The notes: a model not told the origin generated them from the sequence alone. A DNA stretch of 19,529 nucleotides from an uncultured Holdemanella sp. (GCF_934772795.1 NZ_CAKVMR010000041.1:1-19529), one strand, 5' to 3'; positions 8,024 to 14,834 are shown, counted from the first letter of the stretch. Program-made: numbers and translations.

Positions 8024-8052
8024 TTGACAACGCTTTCAGATGGTGGTACATT
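8024..8052 (+). promoter_or_regulatory. Promoter of the mannose-family PTS operon
   Basis: A perfect -35 TTGACA (8024-8029) is followed at 17 bases by TACATT (8047-8052). The expected transcript start is near 8059, leaving a leader of about 155 bases before the IIAB start. No sigma-54 type (TGGCAC/TTGCA) element was seen. Confidence 0.65.
8025..8038 (+). promoter_or_regulatory. Candidate cre (CcpA) site over the -35 box
   Basis: TGACAACGCTTTCA matches the cre consensus TGWAANCGNTNWCA at 13 of 14 positions, with C instead of A at position 4. It overlaps the -35 hexamer, a position where CcpA binding would be expected to repress. Confidence 0.6.
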
Positions 8053-8075
8053 TCTTGTGTAAAAAGTGAATATTC

Positions 8076-8111
8076 AATAGCGTGTAACTGGTTAGGCAGG
8101 CATTTACTATT
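8076..8111 (+). promoter_or_regulatory. RAT-like antiterminator stem-loop in the man leader
   Basis: The lower stem is AATAG (8076-8080) with CTATT (8107-8111). The upper stem is CTG (8088-8090) with CAG (8097-8099), closing the loop GTTAGG. The primary sequence has GTGTAACTG and then CAGGCAT, close to the GTTACTG...CAGGCA core of ribonucleic antiterminator sites bound by LicT, SacY and GlcT; the conserved GTTACTG reads GTAACTG here. Its 3' half is also the 5' arm of the downstream terminator, so the two folds exclude each other. Binding by the adjacent PRD protein is inferred. Confidence 0.6.
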
Positions 8112-8182
8112 TTGATTGAAGATATAATCTTTATTGGTTTATTGTATATCTTCAGTTTAAATGTATATGTCTGTCTTTTTTT
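8094..8182 (+). terminator. Leader terminator (attenuator) before the mannose PTS operon
   Basis: AGGCAGGCAT (8094-8103) pairs with ATGTCTGTCT (8167-8176) with two G-U pairs. After one mismatch, three more pairs follow (8105-8107 with 8163-8165). A nested perfect stem TGAAGATATA (8117-8126) with TATATCTTCA (8145-8154) stacks inside. Seven T follow (8176-8182). It ends 33 bases before the IIAB start and so would stop transcription before the operon unless the RAT fold forms. Confidence 0.65.
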
Positions 8183-8215
8183 GCGTATTGAATTTCTAAG
8201 AAAGGATGAAAATAT

Positions 8216-9196
8216 ATGGTAGGAATTATTCTTGCAAGTCATGGTGAATTTGCGAATGGTATCTTCCAGTCAGGAGCTATGATTTTTGGTGAACAAGCCA
8301 ATGTAAAGCCTTGTACTTTGATGCCTAGTGAAGGACCTGAAGACATTCGAAAGAAGATGGAAGATGCGATCGCTTCTTTTGAAAACCAAGAAGAAGTATT
8401 GTTCTTAGTTGACCTATGGGGAGGAACTCCATTCAATCAGGCAAGTGCTTTGTTAGATGGTCACGAAGACAAATGGGCAATTGTCACAGGATTGAACTTG
8501 CCTATGTTAATTGAAACGTATGCTTCTAGATTCTCAATGGAGAAAGCACACGAAATTGCAGCGCACGTTATGCAGACTGCACAAGAGGGTGTTCAAATCA
8601 ATCCAAAAGAATTAGAACCAAAAGAAGAAAAGAAAGCAGAAGTAAGTGCAGCTCCACAAGGTGCTATTCCAGAAGGAACAGTACTTGGAGATGGACATAT
8701 CAAATACGGATTAGCACGTATTGATACACGTTTACTTCATGGTCAGGTAGCAACAGCTTGGACAAAGACTGTTGGACCAAACCGTATCATTGTTGTAAGT
8801 GATAATGTAGCTCATGACAAATTAAGAAAGAGCATGATCGAACAGGCAGCTCCTCCAGGAGTAAAAGCGAATGTTGTTCCAATCGACAAGATGATCCAGG
8901 TCGCAAAGGATCCTCGTTTTGGAGCTACAAAAGCAATGTTGTTGTTTGAAACACCACAAGATGCATTAAGAGCTATCAAAGGTGGAGTTGATATCAAAGA
9001 ATTGAACTTAGGTTCAATGGCACACTCTCAAGGAAAGGTTGTATGTACAAAGGCCGTAGCTATGGGAAGTGATGATGTAAAAACATTTGATGAGTTATTA
9101 GCAATGGGAATTAAAATCGATGTTCGTAAGGTGCCAACAGATTCACCTGAAAACTTCAATGAAATTCTTAAAAAAGCAAAAACAGAATTAAAGTAA
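8216..9196 (+). CDS. manX: Mannose-family PTS EIIAB
   Basis: This 326-aa cytoplasmic protein carries phosphate from HPr to sugar for the mannose-family PTS. The IIA domain (about 1-130) has ASHGEFA with phospho-His9 and DLWGGTPFNQA. A hydrophilic Ala/Pro/Glu-rich linker (about 130-155) leads to IIB, with ARIDTRLLHGQVATAW and phospho-His175, the position used in E. coli ManX. AAAGGA (8201-8206) is nine bases before the ATG. It is the first gene of an IIAB-IIC-IID-DUF956 operon and lies behind an attenuator-type leader. The sugar (mannose, glucose, fructose or an amino sugar) cannot be read from sequence. A degraded copy of its last 66 codons lies at 11463-11619. Confidence 0.94.
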   Translation: MVGIILASHGEFANGIFQSGAMIFGEQANVKPCTLMPSEGPEDIRKKMEDAIASFENQEEVLFLVDLWGGTPFNQASALLDGHEDKWAIVTGLNLPMLIETYASRFSMEKAHEIAAHVMQTAQEGVQINPKELEPKEEKKAEVSAAPQGAIPEGTVLGDGHIKYGLARIDTRLLHGQVATAWTKTVGPNRIIVVSDNVAHDKLRKSMIEQAAPPGVKANVVPIDKMIQVAKDPRFGATKAMLLFETPQDALRAIKGGVDIKELNLGSMAHSQGKVVCTKAVAMGSDDVKTFDELLAMGIKIDVRKVPTDSPENFNEILKKAKTELK

Positions 9197-9214
9197 ATTT
9201 AGAGGGAGATTATT

Positions 9215-10033
9215 ATGTCAGCGATTAGCGTTATTTTAGTTATAATTGTTGCCTTCTTAGCCGGTATGGAAGGGGTTCTTGACCAATATGAATTCCACCA
9301 ACCATTAGTAGCATGTACATTAATTGGTTTGGTTACTGGTCACTTAAAAGAAGGTGTTATGTTAGGTGGTTCTTTGCAGTTGATGGCTTTAGGTTGGGCA
9401 AACATTGGTGCAGCGGTTGCACCAGATGCTGCACTAGCTTCAGTTGCTTCTGCAATTATCATGGTTTTAGGTTTAAATGGTGGAACAACAGATACTACTG
9501 CTGCTATTTCTACAGCCATTGCCGTAGCTATTCCATTATCAGTTGCTGGTTTATTCTTAACTATGCTTTGCCGTACACTTGCAATTCCAGTAGTTCACTT
9601 CATGGATGCTGCTGCTGAAAAAGGTGATTTCGGTGCAATCGACCGTTGGCAAATTGTTGGTATTTGCTTACAAGGTATTCGTATTGCGATTCCTGCTGCT
9701 GCTTTATGTTTCGTACCTAGTTCAGCTGTAACAAGCGTATTAAATGCAATGCCTGCTTGGTTATCTGGTGGTATGACAGTTGGTGGAGGAATGGTTGCTG
9801 CTGTTGGTTATGCAATGGTTATCAACATGATGGCTACAAAAGAAACTTGGCCATTCTTCGCTTTAGGTTTCGTATTTGCTTGTGTAAGTGAATTTACATT
9901 AATTGCTTTAGGTGTAATTGGTGTTGTTATCGCAATCGTTTATTTAGGTTTGAAAGATGCTGCTAAAAATAGTGGTGGAGGATCAAATACTGGTTCTGGT
10001 GATCCATTAGGCGACATCTTGAATGACTACTAG
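9215..10033 (+). CDS. manY: Mannose-family PTS EIIC
   Basis: The 272-aa membrane protein is the IIC channel subunit of the mannose-family permease. It is strongly hydrophobic, starts with a transmembrane helix (VILVIIVAFLAGMEGVLD), and shows the family pattern GHLKEGVMLGGSLQLMALGWANIGAAVAPDAALAS, here described in parts: a GGSLQL segment and a WANIGAAVAPD segment near residues 50-70. The C-terminus is a Gly/Ser-rich cytoplasmic tail (NSGGGSNTGSGDP). It begins 18 bases after IIAB with an AGAGGGAG ribosome site and is followed 17 bases later by IID, so the three subunits should be made together. Confidence 0.94.
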   Translation: MSAISVILVIIVAFLAGMEGVLDQYEFHQPLVACTLIGLVTGHLKEGVMLGGSLQLMALGWANIGAAVAPDAALASVASAIIMVLGLNGGTTDTTAAISTAIAVAIPLSVAGLFLTMLCRTLAIPVVHFMDAAAEKGDFGAIDRWQIVGICLQGIRIAIPAAALCFVPSSAVTSVLNAMPAWLSGGMTVGGGMVAAVGYAMVINMMATKETWPFFALGFVFACVSEFTLIALGVIGVVIAIVYLGLKDAAKNSGGGSNTGSGDPLGDILNDY

Positions 10034-10056
10034 GATTTTGAAGGAGGTAAATGAAA

Positions 10057-10974
10057 ATGGCTGAAAAAATTACATTAACTAAACAAGATCGTAAAAAAGT
10101 TTGGTGGCGTCATCAATTCCTTCAGGGTTCTTGGAACTATGAACGTATGCAAAATGGTGGATGGTGCTATTCAATCATTCCTGCAATCAAGAAATTATAT
10201 CCTAACAAGGAAGATCAAATTGCGGCTTTAAAACGTCACATGGAGTTCTATAACACTCACCCTTATGTATCAAGTCCAGTAATGGGTGTTACTCTTGCTT
10301 TGGAAGAAGAAAAAGCAAATGGTGAAAATGTAGATGATACTGCAATCCAAGGTGTTAAAGTAGGTATGATGGGTCCTTTAGCTGGTGTTGGTGACCCAGT
10401 ATTCTGGTTTACTATGCGTCCAATTTTAGGTGCTTTAGGTGCTTCTTTGGCATTAAGTGGAAATATCTTAGGACCAATCTTATTCTTCGTATTATGGAAC
10501 GTAATCCGTTTAGCATTTCAGTGGTATACACAAGAATTTGGTTACAATGTAGGAACTAAAATTGCTGAAGATATGTCTGGTGGACTTCTTGGAAAGATCA
10601 CTCAAGGTGCAAGTATCTTAGGTATGTTTATCATTGGTGCATTGGTTCAACGTTGGGTAAGTATTTCATTTACACCAGTTGTTTCAAGTGTTACTCAATC
10701 TGAAGGTGCATACATTGACTGGTCACAAATTCAAGGAAATGCAGACGGTATTAAGAGTGCATTAGAACAATATTCTTCATTAGGAGCTACTGGTTTAAAT
10801 CAAATCAAAGTTACAACTTTACAACAAAACTTAGATTCATTGATTCCAGGACTTGCAGCTTTATTATTAACATTATTATGCTGTAAATTATTGAAGAAGA
10901 AAGTTTCCCCAATCACAATTATCATCGCATTATTCGTAGTTGGTATTGTTGGTCGTGTAATTGGAATTATGTAA
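10057..10974 (+). CDS. manZ: Mannose-family PTS EIID
   Basis: The 305-aa protein is the IID membrane subunit, unique to mannose-family PTS, which forms the transporter with IIC. The N-terminus has the conserved region FLQGSWNYERMQNGGW and later the VKVGMMGPLAGVGDPVFW segment. Hydrophobic helices lie in the middle and at the C-terminus. ATG10057 is preferred over ATG10051 because AAGGAGG (10041-10047) is nine bases from the former and only three from the latter. It lies in the operon between IIC and the DUF956 gene, 18 bases before the latter. Confidence 0.94.
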   Translation: MAEKITLTKQDRKKVWWRHQFLQGSWNYERMQNGGWCYSIIPAIKKLYPNKEDQIAALKRHMEFYNTHPYVSSPVMGVTLALEEEKANGENVDDTAIQGVKVGMMGPLAGVGDPVFWFTMRPILGALGASLALSGNILGPILFFVLWNVIRLAFQWYTQEFGYNVGTKIAEDMSGGLLGKITQGASILGMFIIGALVQRWVSISFTPVVSSVTQSEGAYIDWSQIQGNADGIKSALEQYSSLGATGLNQIKVTTLQQNLDSLIPGLAALLLTLLCCKLLKKKVSPITIIIALFVVGIVGRVIGIM

Positions 10975-10992
10975 TAGCTTAAGGAGGTACAT

Positions 10993-11379
10993 ATGGCACA
11001 ATCATTAAATTCAAAAGTTGATTTAACAATCAAGGCAACATCTTTTGCGGGATTGAGTTCCAATGGGAATGTCATGGTTGGAAATAAAGCATTTGAATTC
11101 TACAATGAAAGAAATGTTGAAGATTGTATTCAAATTCCTTGGGATACAATTGATCGAGTAGAAGCGAGTGTGTTATTCAACAAAAGTATTTCTCGATTTG
11201 TGATTTTCATAAATGAGAAAACATACTTTACTTTCTCTACAAAAGACAACAAAAAAACACTTCGTGCTATAAGAGAATATGTACCTGCAGATCGAATGCT
11301 TCGATCATTAAGCTTTTGGGATGTGTTTAAACGCGGTTTAATGTATATTCCAAATAAATTACTACATTCAAACAATTAA
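10993..11379 (+). CDS. manO: DUF956 (ManO-like) protein of the mannose PTS operon
   Basis: This 128-aa soluble protein matches the DUF956 family, found at the end of mannose-family PTS operons of lactic acid bacteria and relatives, where ManO is proposed to modulate operon expression. Visible features are an N-terminal VDLTIKATSFAGLS segment, FYNERNVEDCIQIPW and a C-terminal SFWDVFKRG. There is no signal peptide. AAGGAGG lies seven bases before the start. The gene ends the operon before a strong terminator. Its molecular function is not established by the sequence. Confidence 0.85.
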   Translation: MAQSLNSKVDLTIKATSFAGLSSNGNVMVGNKAFEFYNERNVEDCIQIPWDTIDRVEASVLFNKSISRFVIFINEKTYFTFSTKDNKKTLRAIREYVPADRMLRSLSFWDVFKRGLMYIPNKLLHSNN

Positions 11380-11387
11380 GTATTATT

Positions 11388-11427
11388 AACCCAGTCAGCA
11401 TTATGTTGATTGGGTTTTCTTTCTTTT
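11388..11427 (+). terminator. Terminator of the mannose PTS operon
   Basis: AACCCAGTCAGC (11388-11399) pairs with GTTGATTGGGTT (11405-11416), with two G-U pairs, over a five-base loop, followed by a T-rich run. It ends the IIAB-IIC-IID-DUF956 operon. Confidence 0.8.
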
Positions 11428-11462
11428 AATCCGAAAAAGTACAAGATGCATAAACCAGCCAA

Positions 11463-11619
11463 CAAAGAATTGAACTTAGGTTCAATGGCACACTCTCAAG
11501 GAAAGGTTGTATGTACAAAGGCCGTATCTATGGGAATTAAGATTGATGTTCGTAAGGTTCTTACAGATTCATCTGAAAACTTCAATGAAATTCTTAAAAA
11601 AGCAAAATTAGAATTGAAG
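11463..11619 (+). pseudogene. Degraded duplicate of the manX (EIIB) 3' end
   Basis: These 157 bases align with 8995-9193 of the IIAB gene at high identity, starting at CAAAGAATTGAACTT and ending at the last Lys codon. One gap of 42 bases (14 codons) falls exactly between two ATGGGAA repeats in the full gene (9061-9067 and 9103-9109), leaving the reading frame open. Remaining differences are about four silent and four replacement codons. The frame ends in Met-Ala and TAG (11626-11628) instead of the manX stop, and reaches back to possible starts at 11410 (TTG) or 11446 (ATG) without a ribosome site. No phospho-His or IIB fold is kept, so no function is expected. It is followed by its own small terminator, which the IIAB gene lacks. 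Confidence 0.85.
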
Positions 11620-11640
11620 ATGGCTTAGGTCATCTTTTTT
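11618..11640 (+). terminator. Small terminator behind the EIIB remnant
   Basis: AGATGGC (11618-11624) pairs with GTCATCT (11629-11635), with one G-U pair, over a TTAG loop and runs into six T. The TAG stop of the remnant frame is in the loop. Confidence 0.55.
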
Positions 11641-11645
11641 AATTG

Positions 11646-11690
11646 TTGAAAAGTCATAAAAATAAGCTCTAAATTATATTGAAAAGTCAT
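11646..11690 (+). repeat. 12-base direct repeat TTGAAAAGTCAT, two copies
   Basis: TTGAAAAGTCAT occurs at 11646-11657 and again at 11679-11690, a 33-base period, directly before the ATPase remnant. It may be a duplicated promoter or operator part, or a scar of rearrangement. Confidence 0.7.
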
Positions 11691-11704
11691 TTCGGAGGTG
11701 AAAT

Positions 11705-11896
11705 ATGCTTTATCGAAAGATCGAACGTACAATTGAACAACATTTAAAGAGTGGATCAAATAAAATATTATTAGTGGATGGAGCACGTCAAATTGGAAAA
11801 ACATATATCATAAGGTATGTTGTATCGAATGAGAGAACAATAAGTCAGAAGGGTAAAATCATTTATTTACCAATTTATTATTTAATGTTCTTTTAA
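11705..11896 (+). pseudogene. AAA ATPase (DUF4143-type) reduced to its two ends
   Basis: The 63-codon frame begins like a DUF4143-type AAA ATPase: MLYRKIERTIEQHLKSG, then LLVDGARQIGKTYIIRYV with a Walker A (GARQIGKT) near residues 26-33. Full-length relatives are about 400 aa. After residue 39 the sequence jumps to VSNERTISQKGKIIYLP and ends in IYYLMFF, which to my memory resembles the usual C-terminus of these proteins. I therefore read it as an in-frame loss of the whole middle, including Walker B and the DUF4143 nuclease-like part. A good ribosome site (CGGAGGTG) precedes the ATG. The alternative is a simple truncation with a chance tail. No ATPase activity is expected. Confidence 0.65.
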
Positions 11897-11901
11897 TGAA
11901 A

Positions 11902-11933
11902 AAGGGTGTGGAACTTTAGAATTCCACATCCTT
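11902..11933. terminator. Bidirectional terminator between ATPase remnant and HAD gene
   Basis: AAGGGTGTGGAA (11902-11913) pairs with TTCCACATCCTT (11922-11933), with one G-U pair, over an eight-base loop. On the minus strand it is followed by a five-T run, so it mainly serves the HAD gene, whose last codons form part of the hairpin. Confidence 0.75.
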
Positions 11934-12767
11934 GTTGTTTAATAGATGATCAAATATGTAATGTCCTACACCACCCTCAAGACAATCATAATCGGTAATG
12001 TCATCGGCCAATGCTTTTGTGTTTGGATTGCCATCTTTTAGGCATACGCCCCATCCACTTGTGAGTAGTAAAGAATTATCGTTTTCATTATCGCCAAACG
12101 TAATCGTGTTTTCTAGGTTGATTTTGTTCCATTCGCAATACATTTCTAAACCTCTTCCTTTGGAGAAACCACTATACATTAATTCGATAGTTCCTGGGAA
12201 TGTTTCAATTGTTTGGTATTTGCCTTTATATTGTTCTTCTACTTTATCGCGGATAAGCTGCGTTGTTTCTGAATCTGTTCTAAATAAGAATTTATAAACA
12301 GGTTTTTCACAGAATCCATCAATATCACCTGTTTTGTCAACGAGTAAAATGTTTTTTCGTTTGGCCATATCCAATAAATCTTCGCTGATATTCATAACAT
12401 TGCGTAGTTGATTTCCTTCTACGTTTACGGATACTTTATTTTCTTCGATGATTGGCATCAAGAAAGTTAGAACTTCCTTCATTTCTTCAATGCTCAACAT
12501 GTCCATCGTAAATGATTGTTCTAGGTTACGATCATAGATCATACCTCCATTCATTCCGATAATAAAATCAAATTCAAAGCCTAGATTCCAAAAGATTCCT
12601 TTTGTTTTTTCCATTTCAGTGATTTCTCTTCCGGTTGCCAAACCAATTTTTACGTTTCTTTCATGAAGTTCTTTTAAAGCATATATTGTGATTTCAGGTA
12701 AGGGACTGCCTTTAGAACTTAGGGTCATATCAACGTCGGCAGCTAAGACCTCAATTTTTTGAATCAT
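11916..12767 (-). CDS. Cof-type HAD-IIB phosphatase
   Basis: This 283-aa cytoplasmic protein belongs to the Cof/YidA group of haloacid dehalogenase phosphatases, which dephosphorylate sugar phosphates or nucleotides. Motif I is ADVDMTL, with nucleophile Asp11 and acid/base Asp13; the usual Gly after the second Asp is Met. Motif II lies in GLATGR, the motif III region includes FSKGRGLEM with its Lys, and motif IV is FGDNENDNSLL. The cap domain lies between about residues 85 and 195. TGGAGG is eight bases before the start. It is divergent from the CDF gene and ends at a bidirectional terminator. The substrate cannot be assigned from sequence. Confidence 0.9.
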   Translation of the reverse strand: MIQKIEVLAADVDMTLSSKGSPLPEITIYALKELHERNVKIGLATGREITEMEKTKGIFWNLGFEFDFIIGMNGGMIYDRNLEQSFTMDMLSIEEMKEVLTFLMPIIEENKVSVNVEGNQLRNVMNISEDLLDMAKRKNILLVDKTGDIDGFCEKPVYKFLFRTDSETTQLIRDKVEEQYKGKYQTIETFPGTIELMYSGFSKGRGLEMYCEWNKINLENTITFGDNENDNSLLLTSGWGVCLKDGNPNTKALADDITDYDCLEGGVGHYIFDHLLNNKDVEF

Positions 12768-12808
12768 AAATGTACCTCCATTATCTAAAATGTATACGAT
12801 TTCATAAA

Positions 12809-12827
12809 AAGTTTCAACTTGAAAGTT
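12809..12827. promoter_or_regulatory. Inverted repeat between divergent HAD and CDF genes
   Basis: TTTCAA-C-TTGAAA (12812-12824) is a perfect six-base inverted repeat around one base. After one mismatch it continues with AA/TT (12809-12810 with 12826-12827). On the minus strand its TTGAAA could be a -35 for the HAD gene with TACATT at 17 bases. It may be an operator shared by both genes. Confidence 0.35.
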
Positions 12828-12849
12828 ATATAATACTACCTGTTTCGTT

Positions 12850-12878
12850 TTGTGTTTCTTCTTTAAGTAAGCTATACT
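12850..12878 (+). promoter_or_regulatory. Promoter of the CDF efflux gene
   Basis: TTGTGT (12850-12855) and TATACT (12873-12878) are 17 bases apart, giving a start near 12885 and a short leader before ATG12901. Confidence 0.5.
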
Positions 12879-12900
12879 TTATAGACTGAGGGTGGTAATA

Positions 12901-14061
12901 ATGAATTTTTTAGTGCGTAGATTTATAAAGAATTATCAAGATACAAAAGATGCCAGTGTGAGAACGAGTGTTGGTAAATTATCGGGAATCGTTGGAATTC
13001 TTAATAACTTATTTTTATTTGTGATTAAATTTGTGATTGGTACCATTGTACATTCGGTATCTATTCAAGCCGATGGTGTAAATAACTTAACGGATGCTGG
13101 ATCAAACATCATTTCGATTCTATCTTTTCATCTTGCCAATAAACCGGCAGATAAAGATCATCCATTTGGTCATGAAAGAACGGAAACGATTGCGTCCTTG
13201 TTTGTAGGTATATTGATTTTAGTTTTAGGTTTTGAAACCGCAAAAGAAAGTATTTCTAAAGTGATTCATCCAGGAAGTATTGATTTTAGAATTGTGTCTG
13301 TCATTATCCTTATTATTTCTATTATCGTAAAATTCTGGATGTATACATACAATAAGAAACTATCTAAAACATATGATTCAAGTTTATTAGAAGCTACTGC
13401 ATTGGATTCCATTAGTGATGTATGTGGAACAACAGCCGTACTTGTATCGACATTGTTGTCTCCTGTTTTACATTTCAATTTAGATGGCTATATGGGTATT
13501 GTGGTTTCTGGGATTATCCTTTATGGAGCTTATGGCTTATTAAGAGATATGATCAATTCTTTAATTGGAGAAGCACCGGATCCTGAACTTGTACACAATA
13601 TTGTAGATAGAATCATGGCCCATCCTGCAATTTTAGGTGTGCATGATATGATGCTGCATAATTATGGTCCAAATAAGATTTTTGCGAGTGCTCACGTAGA
13701 AGTGGATTCTTCAAAAGATATTTTTGAAACGCATGATCATATTGATAATATAGAGCGTGAAGTCAAAGAGAATATGAATATTGATTTGGTTTTACATATG
13801 GATCCAGTAAAGGTAAATGATCCAGAAACGGAGTTGTATCGTGCAAAAGTGGTCGAAGCCATTCATCAAATTGATCCGAAATGGGGATTTCATGATTTTA
13901 GAATTGTGTCTGGACCAACACATGTGAATTTGGTGTTTGATTTGGTGATTCCATTTGAAGAAAAATATACGCAGGAAGAAATTGAGGCAATGCTTCTAAA
14001 ACATATTCAATCGAATAAAAAGATTTATTTAGTACTCACAATTGATCATCCATACGCATAA
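12901..14061 (+). CDS. Cation diffusion facilitator (CDF) metal efflux protein
   Basis: The 386-aa inner-membrane protein should export divalent metal ions in exchange for protons. It shows the CDF pattern: an early helix LFLFVIKFVIGTIVHSVS, QADGVNNLTDAGSN with the metal-site Asp pair in TM2, DHPFGHERTETIASL in the TM2-TM3 loop, and EATALDSISDVCGT with two Asp in TM5. The C-terminal cytoplasmic domain (about 215-300) has GVHDMMLHNYGPNKIFASAHVEVD. It is longer than FieF (about 300 aa), with an extra C-terminal part of roughly 80 residues as in MntE-like members. DD sites in both TM2 and TM5 are typical of Mn/Fe-type transporters, so manganese is plausible but not proven. ATG12901 has GAGGGTGG just upstream; GTG12892 is an alternative start. 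Confidence 0.9.
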   Translation: MNFLVRRFIKNYQDTKDASVRTSVGKLSGIVGILNNLFLFVIKFVIGTIVHSVSIQADGVNNLTDAGSNIISILSFHLANKPADKDHPFGHERTETIASLFVGILILVLGFETAKESISKVIHPGSIDFRIVSVIILIISIIVKFWMYTYNKKLSKTYDSSLLEATALDSISDVCGTTAVLVSTLLSPVLHFNLDGYMGIVVSGIILYGAYGLLRDMINSLIGEAPDPELVHNIVDRIMAHPAILGVHDMMLHNYGPNKIFASAHVEVDSSKDIFETHDHIDNIEREVKENMNIDLVLHMDPVKVNDPETELYRAKVVEAIHQIDPKWGFHDFRIVSGPTHVNLVFDLVIPFEEKYTQEEIEAMLLKHIQSNKKIYLVLTIDHPYA

Positions 14062-14090
14062 GGCAGAAGTGTTTAAACTTCTGCCTCTAT
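14061..14090. terminator. Bidirectional hairpin between CDF and DeoR genes
   Basis: AGGCAGAAGT (14061-14070) pairs perfectly with ACTTCTGCCT (14077-14086) over a six-base loop. It overlaps the stop codons of both convergent genes. The T content after it is modest on the plus side and poor on the minus side. Confidence 0.65.
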
Positions 14091-14831
14091 TATTTCTGGG
14101 ATTACTTGGATTTGTGCTTTTTCTTCTTTAGTTAATGTGTTTGAAATAAATACATCTACTTCTTTAAATTTACAATACGTGCATTCAGGCTGAATATTGA
14201 ACTTACTATGGTCTGTTACCACAATGATTTTTTCACTTTGTTGAAGAATGTGTCGCTTTAATCCATATTCATTTTCATAAGTGGTAAATCCATCGTTGTC
14301 TTTAAATCCCTTGGTTCCTAAAATCGCAACATCAATATGAATATAATCTATAGTTTCACTGGCGAGGTTTCCATAAGAGCGATAGGCATTGTTGGAAATG
14401 TTTCCACCAATGAGTATAACGTGCATATTAAGTCTTGCGCATTTGTAGGCTATAAAAATGGAGTTAGTCACAATTGTAATATTTTGGATGGATTGAAGAA
14501 AAGGAATGCCTGCTTGACATGTACTTCCAGCATCCAAGTACACGATCATGCCTTCTTTGATAGAGGTACAGGCTTGTTTCATAATTTGTTTCTTTTCTTC
14601 GATATATTCTTGATTTCTTAATGAAATGGGCATTTCATCTGGTTCTTCTAAAAGGATGGCATAGCCATGTTCTTTTTTTATAATATTGGAATCTTCGAGA
14701 TCAATAATATCTTTACGAATAGTTTCACTTGAAGTGTTGAAATAAGTAGCTAAATCGGATATTTTGATTTTGTGGTGTTCCTGTAGAAGTTGACGAATCT
14801 TGAATTGTCTTTCATCTTTCTTTTTGGACAT
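14073..14831 (-). CDS. DeoR/GlpR-family transcriptional regulator (downstream paralog)
   Basis: The 252-aa protein has an N-terminal DeoR winged helix-turn-helix (about 5-58: RQFKIRQLLQEHHKIKISDLA, then TSSETIRKDIIDLED). A DeoRC sugar-phosphate sensor domain (about 75-235) shows YLDAGST, VTNSIFIAY, LIGGNI, LGTKGF and VVTDHSKF. Such proteins usually repress sugar or nucleoside operons and respond to a phosphorylated sugar. It starts three bases after the stop of a close paralog and is surely co-transcribed with it. No sugar operon is attached, so the targets are unknown. AGGTG lies before the start. Confidence 0.9.
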   Translation of the reverse strand: MSKKKDERQFKIRQLLQEHHKIKISDLATYFNTSSETIRKDIIDLEDSNIIKKEHGYAILLEEPDEMPISLRNQEYIEEKKQIMKQACTSIKEGMIVYLDAGSTCQAGIPFLQSIQNITIVTNSIFIAYKCARLNMHVILIGGNISNNAYRSYGNLASETIDYIHIDVAILGTKGFKDNDGFTTYENEYGLKRHILQQSEKIIVVTDHSKFNIQPECTYCKFKEVDVFISNTLTKEEKAQIQVIPEIIEAEV

Positions 14832-14834
14832 AAG

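Noticed and set aside
8059..8215. Metabolite riboswitch in the man leader
   Set aside because: No known riboswitch core was recognised, while a RAT-like core plus overlapping terminator and a neighbouring antiterminator gene explain the structure better.
8016..8215. Sigma-54 promoter for the mannose PTS operon
   Set aside because: No TGGCAC-N5-TTGCA type element is visible; a sigma-A type TTGACA promoter is present.
11410..11628. 72-codon frame as a functional gene
   Set aside because: It lacks a ribosome site, begins inside the man operon terminator and encodes only a gapped tail of EIIB, so it was called a remnant.
11998..12297. 99-codon plus-strand frame
   Set aside because: It is the shadow of the minus-strand HAD phosphatase gene, which carries all conserved motifs.
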